From Aquanectria penicillioides (Eukaryota > Ascomycota > Sordariomycetes > Hypocreales > Nectriaceae), in contig PYIU01000005.1 of the NCBI GenBank assembly GCA_003415625.1, forward strand, positions 2,795,001 through 2,859,000: a stretch of DNA of 64,000 bases, written 5' to 3'. Below are positions 36,237 to 50,230 of the stretch, one piece after another. Every line of letters begins with the position of its first letter. Positions within the stretch are counted from its first letter, which is position 1. The translations under genes were made by a program, and so were the position numbers. Under the pieces are notes generated by a model. That model was given only the letters and a program-made list of their open reading frames with translations, searched no databases and was not told the DNA's origin.

Positions 36237-39200
36237 TAATTTACCTTAATTTATAGCTAATATAATAGCTTAATATATAATAATTATTTTATTAAAAAAA
36301 AAAGAAATCCCTTATTGCTATACTTTATACTATAAAGACTATTTAATTTAAAGCTATATCTATTTTATAGTAAAAAAGTATTAAATCTATATAAAAAAAG
36401 AATACTATAAATAATTAATAAAATATAAAGAATATACCTTAATATAGCAAAATATCCTCTATATATAATAAAATAGCTTCTTTAGGAACTTTCTTTTTAT
36501 AGCTCTCTTCTTTATTAAAAGAGTTAGCTAACCTTTAGGCTCTATAAATAAATAATACTGCACTTTATTTAATGCTTTTTTTTTTTTAGTGCCTATACTC
36601 TATTGCTACTATCTATTAAATTAACCCCTTTATTTATATTTAATTAATATAGATTCTATTTTAAAATATATACTATTGCCTTAAGTTAATCTATTAAATG
36701 CTATATATTTATAATAGATATAATATAATTATACTTTTAGAATTAGCTAAAAACTAAAGGATTAATGCCTTAATAAATTTTAAAAAATTAAACTATACTA
36801 TAATTTATTATTTAAACTATATAGCTTTTTATATATATAAATAATATAGATTAAAAACCTAAATCTATTAAATTAAGGAAGATTAGGCTAATATTAATTT
36901 TAATTACTACTATATAAAAATAATTGTAGTATATAACCCCTTAAGAGATAAAGGAAACTTAAAAATAATATATATTTTAGCTAGCCTTACTTTAGCCCCT
37001 TAAATAATTATAATTAAAGATTTTAATTTATATTATTTAATTTAGAATTACTATAATAGAATTATTTTATATAGCCTAACATTTTTAATAGAAATATAAT
37101 AGCTAAATATAGCCTTAATAACTCTCTATAAAATAGTAATTTAAAAAGCAAATAATGCTAAAAATAATACCTTTAATTTAGTTTAGGCCTTAAAGAATAG
37201 CTATATTATTTATTTAAGCCTTAATTATAATTTAAATAGCTTTAACTATATTTTATAGTAAATATATATTAAGCCCTTTATAGATATATTGCCTTTCTTT
37301 TTATTAAACTTTTAGCCTATAGTATTTAATTAATATATAATAAACCTTAAGAAGGCTAAACTTAAAGTATAAGTTACTTTTTATTAAACTTTTAGTAAAA
37401 TAATCTCTATATAATAATTAAAATAGATAGTTAAATAGCTAACTTAAGGACTATATTAAATTGCTTAATATACTACTTTAATATAAAGGCAATTTAGGCC
37501 TAATTGCAATAATTAATAGAATTAGCCTATTATAAAAGCTATTTATTAACTTAAATAAATATAAAGATATATATAATATAATAGTATAGTAGCTAATTAG
37601 CTAAAACTATAAAAAGTAAGCAATAAATAAAAGGCTTATATAATTAAGGCTAAATAAATAGCTTAATATAATACTTTATTTAAAGCTAAAATAGAAAAAG
37701 GTATTAATAGCTAAAAGAAACTTTAAAACTTAAAGAAATAAGTATAACTTTAAAGCAATATTGCCTTAGCTTTACTATAGCTTTTTTCTTTTAATTGCCT
37801 TAAATAAGATTTTTTAGCTATAAGCTATATTAAAAAGGCAATTATATTAATAAAATGCTTTTTTTTTAAACCTTAAGTAAATAATTAAAATATTAAACCT
37901 ATTATAATAGACTTTATAATATAATCTATAGGTATAGACTAAATGCTATAAAATATTAAGGATTTAATATAAAACTATATTAAACTTTATAAATTAATAT
38001 ACTTACTCTTTAAAATCTAATTATAGAAAGCTTTTAATAGTAATAGATTCTTTATTAGCTTTTTTAAAGTATATAGTAAGCCCTTTTTAAAAGCCTTTAT
38101 TACTATTATTAATATAAGCATTATATTTAAGCACTTTTTATATTGCTTTTACTATATAATTGCTATTATTATTTTTAAATTAAATAAAATAATAGCCTAA
38201 AAATATATAGTATTTAAATAAAGATTTATTTTCTTTTTAATATTATTAATAAAATAATAAAATTAATAATAGCTTAATAAATAGTAATAATAGCTAAAAA
38301 CTTAAATATACTTTTTAATAGTTAAATAAAAAATAAACCTTAAAGGTCTATTAAGCTTACTTTTATAGTTATAATAAAAGTAATATATATAATATAAGCC
38401 TATAATAAAATAGTATTGCTTTTTTAATTAAACTTTATTATAGCCTTTAATTTAATTAATTATAAAAGGCTTATTACTACTCTTTATAATTAAGGCTATT
38501 TATAATAGTTATTAATTTAACTTTTTAGCTATTTATTTAAATATTTAATATACCTTTAGTTTAATAGTAAGTTCTTTAAACCTTATAGTATTAAAACTAA
38601 AGTTCTATAAAAATTATTACTTTTTTTTATTCTTTTTATTTTATTTATATTAAGGCTTTATATAGTATTTAATAAAATCCTTAAAATTATAGTAATTAAA
38701 TTTATTAATAATATAAATATATTTATATTTAAAAGAAATATAATAAAAACTTAAGCCTAATTTAAAATTATATAAATAATATATATATTTTAGGCCTTTA
38801 TTAATAATATAACTTTTAAATCTATTAAAGCTTAATTCTTTTATTTTTTTTATAATATTAAAGGCATTAAATTTAATTAATTTTTATTTATAATATAATC
38901 TAACTATAAAAATTATATTATTTTTTTAAATTATAGCTATATAAAAAACTACTTTAGGGCCTATATATCTTTAAGCTTAAAGGAAAACTTAAGCGCTAAA
39001 AGCAAGCCCTTACTGCCCTTATAGTAAGTATATAAAGAGTAAACCTTAAGGCCACTTATATAATATATATATATATAATTAAATCTATAATTGCTTATAG
39101 TATTAATATATACTATTTCTTAATAAAAAAGGGTAGCAATTTAAAAAGAATTATTAAAGCTCTATTAATTAAATAGATTTAAGCCCTTTATATTATTAAA

Positions 39201-39647
39201 AAAAGCTATAAAGCTACTTTAATTAAACTATTAAAAAGTAAGCTTAAAATCCTTTTATTAAATATATATTTTAATAAATAATTTATTTAATTTTAAAGTT
39301 AACTTTAAACTTAAAGTATTAAAAGATTTATTTTTTTTATAATTATATTAATAATATATTAAATTTACTATTATTATTATAATAGCTTTTAATATAAATT
39401 AATATAAAAATATAAAAAGTAATTTATTAATTAGCTTTTTAATAGAAAATATAAAAAAAACTAAAAGTTAATTAAAAATTAAATATTAATTAATTAAAGG
39501 CATTAATAAAAATAAGCTAAATATAAGTTTTATAGATAGTATATTAATAATAAAAAAAGGCAATTAAAATCTTTTTATTTTATATAAAGAAAAAGACTAT
39601 TTACTTATATAAAGGACTTAAAAAGTATAAAAGCTTTTTATTTATTT

Positions 39648-40355
39648 ATTTTATTTATTAATACTCTATAGATCTATAAGGTAAATAGTGCTTTTATACT
39701 ATATAAATAAAGGAAAAACTATATTAATGAAATAAAAACCTTTATTTAATATAATATTAGGCCTATTATAAGTCCTTTATAGAAAGGCATTAAATTAAAA
39801 GTTAATTTAATGCTATTACTAAAATATTCTATTTATTTAATTATAGAATTAATAAGTAAAGTAAAAGTAAGGCCTACAATAGGCCTAAATTATCTATACT
39901 ATAGGCCTATTGCAGGGAGTAGGGCATCGATCTAATGCTAGCTAGCAGCTAGCCGGCTATTAGCTATCTAAATGCTATTATTATTATTTCTTAATCTTTA
40001 TAGGCACGCCCAATTCCTTTTTCTTTCTTCCTTCCTTATATGCCTCCATAAGAGCTTCCTATTGCCTTTAAGTGTGCGCTTTGCTAATGCATTGTTTGCG
40101 CAGAATACCCGACTTGTATAAGCGCCGATTACTGTTCCTATTGCTATTCTATGCTGATTGTGTGTAGCTGAGGATGACGACTATAACGACAATGACGATA
40201 ATGACGATAACGACGACGGCGATAACGACGATGACGACGATAACGATAACGACCACGACCACAACCACAACCACGACCATGACCATAACGGTTTGTGTAC
40301 GCTGCGGGCCCATTGTGGTTTCTATGTTGACGCTTGTACAGATGCCGAGACGCCA
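39648..40355 (-). mobile_element. LINE D: 0.7 kb 5'-truncated LINE nested in LINE C
   Basis: This 708-bp fragment consists only of the LINE 3' region in minus orientation. It is flanked by the 13-bp duplication TTTTTATTTATTT (39635-39647 and 40356-40368). The host LINE C sequence resumes right after it, matching LINE B at about 56070. The tail half (39648-39880) is AT-rich, but about 39900-40355 is nearly unmutated. That part shows the ancestral LINE 3' UTR, including a GAC/GAT trinucleotide array. Open frames on both strands at 40144-40380 are translations of the array and are not genes. Confidence 0.88.
40173..40290. repeat. GAC/GAT/AAC trinucleotide array, unmutated
   Basis: About 118 bp of imperfect trinucleotide units (GAC, GAT, AAC, then CAC/AAC). 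It occupies the same position in the LINE 3' region as the pure (AAT)n or (TTA)n tracts of LINEs A, B, C, F and G. Confidence 0.88.
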
Positions 40356-41816
40356 TTTTTATTTATTTAAATATAAATAAAATATATTAAACTTTAGGGT
40401 TTTCTTTTCTAAAGAAAGGTCCCTAAAGTAAGTATACTTTAGTAATAATATAAAAATACTATTAAAATAGTTAATTATATTATATTATACTGCTTGCTTT
40501 ACTTAAGCTAAAAGGAAACTTTATTTAATTTATTTTATAACCTTTTTAAGCTTAAATAATATTTATTTAAAGCCTAAATTATATATTGCTTTATTAAATA
40601 GCTAGCTTATTTATATATTATATTATACTATAAGCTAGCTATTAAGCTATATTTAGTTTAAAATATACTTACTTTTATATTACTTTTGCCTTTTAATAAC
40701 TTTTTTATTTAAATGCTTTAACCTTTTTATTAAAAGAGAAATTAATATATTTAAAAAAACCCTTTTTAAAAAGGAGAAAAAACTAGCTTATTATATAAAT
40801 AATATATTAAAGCCTACCCCCTTTAATAGTTAAGTCTTTACTTTAGCTTTATTTAAACTTTATTTTTATTTATTATTACATTTAATTTATATTTATTTAT
40901 TTTAATAATACTATTTACTTTAAGTTTATATCCTTTTTAAGAGATATAAGATCTATTTTATTCTTTTTATTATTTTCTTTTTTATATTTTTTTTTACTAT
41001 TTTTCTTTTTATTCTTTTTATTTTTAAATTCTCTTTACTTTAATTCCCTTTTAGCTTTATTTAAGCTTAAGCTATTACTTAAAAAGTTATATTAAACTTT
41101 AGTCTTTATTATTAATATTAGCTAATATAAATTTATATTAAAACTAATATTATTTATTACTGCTATTACTTTTAGGCACTATTTATCTTTAAGTAGCTTT
41201 AGCCCTTTTAATTAAAAAAGGCAATATAGCTATTAAGTTTTTAAAAGCTATAGCTATATAATTAACTTTATTAATTAGCTTATAGAGCTAATTAATATTA
41301 GGATCTATAATTAAAACTATAAATATAGCTTAAAAGTATATTTAAATTGCCTTTCTTTTAGCTTAAATAGCCTTAGCCCTTAATTACTAAAGCTTTTCCT
41401 TTTATAACTTATATTAGCATTATATCTATAATAAAATTAAATTAAACTATACTTATTATAGCTATTCCTTTTTATAAAGCTACTATTAATATATAGGCAT
41501 TAGCCTTTATTAAGTATAGTAATAGCTTATATAGCTTATATATATAGGTATAAGCTATATAGCTATTAGCTTTAGTATTTATTAATAATTAGTTTTTTAT
41601 AGCTATAAAGGATAGAAATTATATATTAGTTTAGTTTTAGTATAGATTATTCTTTTTATTTTTTACTATCTATATAATATATATAGAATAGAGTAGATTT
41701 TATATTGCCTTTAGGGTTAGTATAGCACTTTTTACCTTAATATAGCTAGCTTAATATTTTGGTATCTATTAATATTAATAAGAATGCTATTTATAGCTAT
41801 ATTAAATATATATTAC

Positions 41817-41853
<37 letters not shown>

Positions 41854-42389
41854 GTTATTGTTTTTAGCTATATATAATTAATATAGAATAATAATAGAAA
41901 TAGTAATTAGCGCTTATATAAGTTAAGTATTTTATATAAATAATATATTAATAAAGTATATACTTAAAGGCAATAGAAAGCTTTTATAAAGGTATATAAA
42001 AAAGAAAGAAAAAAAAAGGAATTAAGTATATCTATAAAAATTAAGAAATAATAATAATAATACTTAAATAGCTAGCAATATTAAAATAGTGCTTTATTTT
42101 TTATAATAGGCCTATAGTATAGGCAATTTAAGCCTATTATAGGCCTTACTTTTACTTTACTTATTAACCTTATAATTAAATAAATAGAATATTTTAATAA
42201 TAGTATTAAATTAACTTTTAATCTAATGCTTCCTTATAAGGGACCTATATTAGGTTTAATATTATATTAAATAAAGGTTTTTATTCTATTAGTATAGTTT
42301 TTTTCTTTATTTATATAGTATAGAAGCACTATTTACTTTATAGGTCTATAGAGTATTAATAAATAAATAAATAAAATAAAATATTTAAT

Positions 42390-44250
42390 TTAAAAGTAAA
42401 TAGTAATTATAGCTAATATTTTATATATAGTTAATAGCTTAAATAATAAAAATAGTAATATTAATGCTTAAAATCTAAAAGAAAATAAATTATATTAATA
42501 TTTAATAAAGATTATAAATTACATATTTATTAATTAGCTGCTATTATATATAAATGTAATTGCTAATTTACTTAAGTATTTTAATAAATACTTTTATATA
42601 TTAAATTAAATATATTATTATCTTTATTTTATATTATTATATTTTCTAATAATACAACAATTTATAGTAAAGTAATAAATATAATAAAAATAGCAGTAAA
42701 AGCTATAAATTAATATTAATTAAGAAAAAGGGCAAAAGGCTTTTTATATATAAGGTATATATATTTTATAAGGACTTATTATTTAATCTTTACTTATATA
42801 ATTATATATCTTTTATATAGATTTATTTTAAATCTATAGTATTTAATTGTTAAATAAAAATACCTTTTTAAGAAGGGTAGGCATTAAGGTTTAAGTAATT
42901 ATAGATACTATAACTAAATAATAAACTAATAATTATTTATTTTAATAGCTATTTAAATATAAAATATAATTTTAATTGAAATAAAAGTTCTATAAAAGGT
43001 ATATTATTTTAATATAAAATAATATATATATTTTATTCTTATATTAATGATTAATATTATCCTAAAGCTACTATATAGTATTTTAAATTATTTATGCCTT
43101 AAAAATTATTTATTAAAAATAATAATAATAATAGTAATCTTAATTTTATTTAAAAATAAATAAAATAGGCCTTTTTAAAATGCATTAAAAATATTATTAA
43201 TAATATTTAGCTTTTTAAGCATTCTATAGAAAATGCTAAATATAATATATAGTAATAGTTTAATATAAGTAAAGTAAAAAATATAGTCCTTATAGAGATG
43301 CTTAATAAAGATAGTAGCAATCTTATTAATATTAGTCTATTGCTATTTATATTATTTTATTAGATAAGTTTTAATTAATTAATAAATATAATTAAAAGTG
43401 CTTTTAGTACAATTAAAATTATATTTAGGTTTATGCCTTTACTTTAAGTTTTATAATAATTATATAATTTTTAGTTAAATAAATAGTAATAAATTTAATA
43501 TTAATTTTAACTATAATAAATAGCTTTAAGTTTAGTCTTTATTAAGTAATACTTGAATTTAAAATTAATTATATAGTATTTAATTATAATAAGGAAATAT
43601 ATTTTAAAAAATAGAAAAGTATATTTAAAGAATTTAAAGTATAAATAATATTTAAAATGCTATAAATAATGCCTTAATAACTTTAAATAATATCTTTATT
43701 AGCTTTAATAAGGATAATATAAACTTAATAAAAAGTAATATTTTAAAACTTAATAGCTTTATTATAATACTATACTTTAGCCTATTAATATTATTTTTAT
43801 ATATAGAAAAATAGCTTACTAAAAAGTTTATTTTAAATAAATAATAGTAAGTTGCATTCTTTTTAATTTATTGCTATTTTAATAATATTAAATAGGCTAA
43901 TAGAAAATAAAAACTTAATCTAAAAGAGGCATTTAATTAACTTAAAGTACTATAATTATATAAATTTTTTAATAGTAAAAATAGAATTAGTAAATATAAA
44001 GTTATTAAGGCTCTTATAGTACTTTTCTTTATTAAATATATATTATATTGTTTATTAATAATAGCTACTTTTAGTATAGTAATAGCTTATATTAATAAAA
44101 TAATTGTTTATATAGTATATTATTTTATAAAGGCTAAATTAAATACTAAAAGTAATTATAATTATAATACATTTAGCTCTTTTAAGTAATATATTAATAC
44201 TTCTATATAAAAATAAAAATACAAAAAACAATTACTTATAGTTAATAAGA
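42390..44250 (+). repeat. Repeat family E, right part
   Basis: Continues from 35087 across LINE C and matches the reverse complement of about 8703-10590. The end at about 44250 abuts the LINE F tail. In one frame the 43.9-44.2 kb part keeps a protein-like string in both copies, but I could not name the family. Confidence 0.72.
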
Positions 44251-44254
44251 TTAT

Positions 44255-46570
<2,316 letters not shown>

Positions 46571-47779
46571 GAACCTATTATTATAGTAGTTTTAAGATAT
46601 AAGTTAAATAAAGTTTAATATATAATTAATTATTTTTTATAGTTAAGCTATTAATTTTAATATAATTATAGAGCCTATATATATGCCTTTTAGTATAACT
46701 ATAAAATAAGTAATATAATAGTTCTATTATTAAAACTATTACTTTTAATACTATTTATAATAGAATAAATAAACTATAATATTTTAATTATAATAGTATT
46801 TATATATTTTTTAAATAATATAGCTTTTATTTCTATAAAAAAGGCTTAATTAAGCTTAATTTATTCTTTTTATAAGCTAATATTTAATATTAAAAATATT
46901 AAATAAATTTTTTTTTACTTTATTACTAAAGCTAAAAAGCTAAAGCTATACTTTTTAATAAAGTTAAATAGAGTTTAAATTATAATTAAGTGTATTTTCT
47001 TTCTTTAATCTATAGTTTATTTATATATATATATATATTTAATTCTTAAGTCTTTAATTATATTTTAAAGGCTTATTTTAATAGTTTAAAGCTTATTTTA
47101 TAGTTAATTAATATTATCTATTTAATTAATCTATTTAGTATTAAAAAGAGCTTTTATTTATATTTATATTTCTTTAAGGGTCTTTTTATCTATAGTTTCT
47201 TTTAGTTTAGTATTATTTATTAAAAGAGGTTTTTTTTATTAAAGACAATATTTCAAATTAGATCTATTTAATTAATAATTAAATTCTAAATATAAAAAAG
47301 TTTTTAGAAATTATATTCTATAAAGTAATTTATTTAAGCCTTTAGGCTTTCTTTAAATATAAGTTAAATTATATAAGCTTATATAAAAGTTATATAAAAA
47401 TTATATAAAAATTATATATAATTTATATAATTTATATAATTTTTTATTTTTTATTTTAGTATTTAAAAAGCTTTAAGCTTAAGCTATTTAGCTAATAAAT
47501 AAAGCAAGCAAAAAGTATATATATATAAGGCAGGGGGGGAGGCAGTAATAAAGCAAAAGGGCAAGTAGCAGCTAATTAATCTTTTTAAAAGAAGCAAGTT
47601 TTTAAAAGGGCATAAGGCTTATTTATATACTTTAAGGTATAGACTTAATATATACTTATTATATAATTCTTTATATTTAATACTTTTAGCTTAAATAGCC
47701 TTTTTTATTTTTTATTTTAAAAGGCTTTAATAATAAAACTATATATAGTACTATATATAGCCTTTTATTTTCCTTTTAT
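46571..47779. repeat. AT-rich RIP-degraded sequence with one G/GC-richer patch
   Basis: No gene was recognised. A patch at about 47500-47630 has a run of G (GGCAGGGGGGGAGGC) and GCAAG-type sequence and may be the 5' part of the SINE fragment or another element. A/T palindromes (TTATATAA-type) occur near 47390-47440. Confidence 0.4.
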
Positions 47780-48042
47780 ATTATTTTTATAAAAGTTAAT
47801 TAATAATATAATTATTATTTATTAAAATAAAAAATAAAAAAGATTTATATATATTAAACTATAAAAAATATAATTAATATTTAATTAATTTAATCTATAG
47901 AAATAAATAAAGGCTAAAATAAAGGCCAGTAAGTAAAGGTATATAAGTTTTTATTTAACATTTTATATATAGTTTTTTCTCTATTGAAAATAGTATAGAA
48001 GCACTGCCTATCCTAAGATCTGTAAAGTATTACTACATAAAA
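47780..48042 (+). mobile_element. SINE copy 3, 3' part, next to KGD2
   Basis: This aligns with the 3' half of SINE copies 1 and 2 read in their sense direction. Shared stretches include TTTTATATATAGTTTTTTCTC, AGCACTGCCTAT and AAGATCTGTAAAGTATTA. The left part is RIP-mutated, but the last ~60 bp are close to normal, at the edge of the gene island. The tRNA-like head was not found. The end lies about 225 bp from the KGD2 stop codon. Confidence 0.78.
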
Positions 48043-48265
48043 TAATTGCAACTTAGCAGCTATTATTGATTTTAGTTGTCACTTTCCCTGTTGCTCTGGG
48101 TATGCAGTACAATAGTCCCTCGTTTATAATCAATTGTCCCACAAAATCTGATGTACAGCTAGACTAACAGAGACCCGCAAGCACCCACAACTCGTATTTG
48201 ATTGCCGCGCCCTTGTGCACGACAGGCATTCCTTGGCTAGCCGGTGCGGCTAACTCGCAACTGAT
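48043..48265. other. KGD2 3' flank / probable 3' UTR
   Basis: Normal-composition sequence between SINE copy 3 and the KGD2 stop. The transcript end should lie here (minus strand), but I saw no decisive polyadenylation signal. No other frame is supported. Confidence 0.5.
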
Positions 48266-49737
48266 TCACAGCAACATACGCCTAGGGTCCTCAATGTACT
48301 CCTTCACCTTGACCAAAAACTGTACAGCCTCCCTGCCATCGAGAAGGCGGTGGTCATAAGTAAGGGCGAGGTACATCATGGGACGGATTTCGATCTTGCC
48401 ATTGACAGCAATAGGACGTTCCTTGATGGCGTGGAGTCCGAGAACAGCGCTTTGAGGAAGATTGATGATCGGGGTGCCCATCAGGGAGCCGAAGACTCCA
48501 CCGTTGCTGATAGTAAACGTACCGCCGGCCATATCCTCAATCGTGAGTTTTCCATCGCGAGCCTGTCGACACCTTCTGATTAGCCGAATCTCCACGAGTG
48601 AATAACAAATTGATGTTGCTCATAAGACAAACCTTCTTGCCCATGTCGGCGATGGCCTTTTCAATGCCAACCATATCCATCGTCTCGACATTACGTACAA
48701 CGGGAGTGACTAGACCCTTCTCGGTAGCAACGGCAACGCTGATATCGACGTAATCTCGGTAGACAATAGTGTCACCGCCATTGGGGCCTTCGATAGAGGC
48801 ATTGACCATCGGCAAGTCTCGCATAGCCAAAACGCATGCCCGTGAGAAAGCGCTCATGAAACCAAGTTTGACACCAGTCTTCTTTAGAACATCCTCCTTG
48901 TATAGTTTGCGGAACTCCATGATGTTGGACATGTCGACCTCGTTGAAAGTGGTGAGGGAAGCTGCAGTATTCTGGGACTGTTTGAGACGCTCAGCAATTC
49001 GAAGGCGCATGCGGTTCATCTTGACCTAGACTCGGTATTAGTCAAAAACACCAGAAAGAACGATGATCAGAGTGCAAGATTTACGCGTCGCTCCTCACGG
49101 CTACCCAATGTAGGCCCGCTGGTTGAAAGGGCAGTGGCGGCCTCATTCTTTTCCTGTTGTCGCGCAGGCTCGGGCTTGCTGGGCGCAGGAGCAGCCTTCT
49201 TTGGCTCGGGTTTGGACTCCTGCTTGGGCTCGGGGGTGATATCAACCTTGGACTCTTCTTTAGAGACTTCTGGTGTTGGAGTGCCCTTCTTTTCGCCCGA
49301 GGGGGCACCTCCGAGTTCAAGGCGAACGAGATCCTGACCAACCACGACAGTGTCCTCCTCGTTGACGAGGAACTCCTTGATGGTACCGGCTTCGGGAGCG
49401 TTGACGGCAACATCGATCTACTTCATCAGTTAATAGGCGGCATAGATCTCGAGGCGAAGCCCCCTGGTTCGTAAGTTTCTGTTTGTTCAGGTACCTTGTC
49501 TGTCTCAATGGTAGCAATCTCTTCGTCAGCTTCGACGTAGTCACCAAGAGCCTTTGAGAACTGCTTGAGGGTGCCCTCAGAGATGGACTCAGCCATCTGG
49601 GGTACCTTGACGACAGCGTCTGCGTAGTTGCGGACAGTCTGCATCATTGATGGAAGCATGACTAGAGGGTGGCTTCGAGGATGCAGGGCGCGTGCCGGCA
49701 CCATCCGGGCGGCAATAGCTAGCCTTCGCGACAGCAT
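48266..49737 (-). CDS. KGD2: Dihydrolipoamide succinyltransferase, 2-oxoglutarate dehydrogenase E2
   Basis: This is the E2 core of the mitochondrial 2-oxoglutarate dehydrogenase complex, which moves the succinyl group from the E1-bound intermediate via a lipoyl arm to CoA in the TCA cycle. Four exons (49737-49495, 49417-49085, 49025-48633, 48562-48266) join in phase 0 to 421 residues. Residues 1-40 are Arg-rich without acidic residues until Asp40, as in a mitochondrial presequence. Residues ~41-117 form the lipoyl domain with ETDK, the lipoylated Lys81 being the last codon of exon 1. Residues ~119-185 are a Pro/Glu/Lys-rich linker, with no E3-binding domain, as usual for this enzyme. Residues ~190-421 are the catalytic domain, ending in [10 protein letters not shown] with catalytic His394 and Asp398. 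The start has A at -3, an upstream pyrimidine-rich leader, and no in-frame upstream Met. The length is normal for fungi and no lesion is visible. Its nearest neighbours on both sides are dead transposons. Confidence 0.95.
48563..48632 (-). other. KGD2: KGD2 intron 3 (70 bp)
   Basis: GTTTGT donor, ACAG acceptor and a GGCTAATC branch-like site. Removing it joins IADMGKK to [14 protein letters not shown]. All three introns are in phase 0. Confidence 0.93.
49026..49084 (-). other. KGD2: KGD2 intron 2 (59 bp)
   Basis: GTAAAT donor, CTAG acceptor and a GACTAATAC branch-like site. Removing it joins SREERR to [16 protein letters not shown], the expected start of the catalytic domain. Confidence 0.93.
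49418..49494 (-). other. KGD2: KGD2 intron 1 (77 bp)
   Basis: It begins GTACCT directly after the lipoyl Lys codon AAG and ends TAG before ATCGATGTT. A CTGAT branch-like site lies shortly before the acceptor. Removing it joins ETDK to [11 protein letters not shown], the family's conserved lipoyl-domain sequence. Confidence 0.93.
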
Positions 49738-50230
49738 CGTGATAGAAAGAAGATGGAAAAGACCGAAGATATTTGATCTGAGAGAAGATGGCGCTGCTGA
49801 GAGCCGCTGATTGAAGTGTTAGAGGAATTGAGAAAGGAAGGGAGAATGAGGAGAAAGGGGGATTGGGGGGGGGGAGTAATGAAAGAAAAAATAGACAATG
49901 CGGGAGGCTTTCGTGATGCGTTCGAGGTCTGCTGGCTCAAGGACCAAGTCGCTGAGTTGCCGGGAAGCTTGGGATTTAGGCGGGAAAAAAAAGCCCAGTA
50001 CACTGGCACTTACAACATGCACCGGGCATGCAAGTCCGACCGAAGTACCTTTAGTGTTCCATAAGTGGCGCTTGTGTGGGACGGAGGCGTCACGGTCGTC
50101 GCGGGCGACAGACCCGGTACCTCTACCAGGACTGTTGACTGGAGTGGCTGGACAAGGGTGTCAACCACCACAGACCGTAGACCGCAGACCGATGACCGAT
50201 GACCGAGGTCATAGCCGACGCAGCCAATAA
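49738..50230 (-). promoter_or_regulatory. KGD2 leader and probable promoter
   Basis: Read on the minus strand, the 270 bp before the start codon are pyrimidine-rich (CTTCTCC-type runs and a C10 run, seen as G10 at 49865-49874). Such CT-rich leaders are common near fungal transcription starts. Further up lie five 7-bp repeats (50172-50206) and a CCAAT on the plus strand (50224-50228). CCAAT boxes in either orientation are bound by the fungal HAP complex, which controls respiratory genes; assigning it to this gene is inference. No TATA box was identified. Confidence 0.45.
50172..50206. repeat. Five tandem 7-bp repeats
   Basis: The units AGACCGT, AGACCGC, AGACCGA, TGACCGA and TGACCGA are head to tail (consensus WGACCGN). 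They lie about 440 bp upstream of the KGD2 start codon. Confidence 0.9.

Larger units (their letters stand above)
35088..42372 (+). mobile_element. LINE C: full-length Tad-like LINE, split by LINE D
   Basis: About 6.56 kb without the nested fragment. It is flanked by a perfect 17-bp target duplication, AAAATAAAATATTTAAT (35071-35087 and 42373-42389). The 5' end AACTCTGCCCTTAGAC matches LINE B. ORF1 holds a CCHC knuckle relic (36195-36236). ORF2 has the endonuclease relic near 37015-37030 and the RT box FINN (38701-38712) for an original FADD. The 3' end carries the SINE-shared tail (about 42280-42372) and the (TTA)n array (41813-41852). RIP stops occur throughout. It inserted into family E. 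Confidence 0.9.

Noticed and set aside
40144..40380. Asp/Asn-rich and Arg/His-rich small proteins on both strands
   Set aside because: They are readings of the GAC/GAT array in the LINE 3' region. They overlap each other on both strands and have no support as genes.
48350..49810. Plus-strand frames across KGD2
   Set aside because: They are antisense shadows of the KGD2 exons, which account for the whole region with conserved domains and splice sites.
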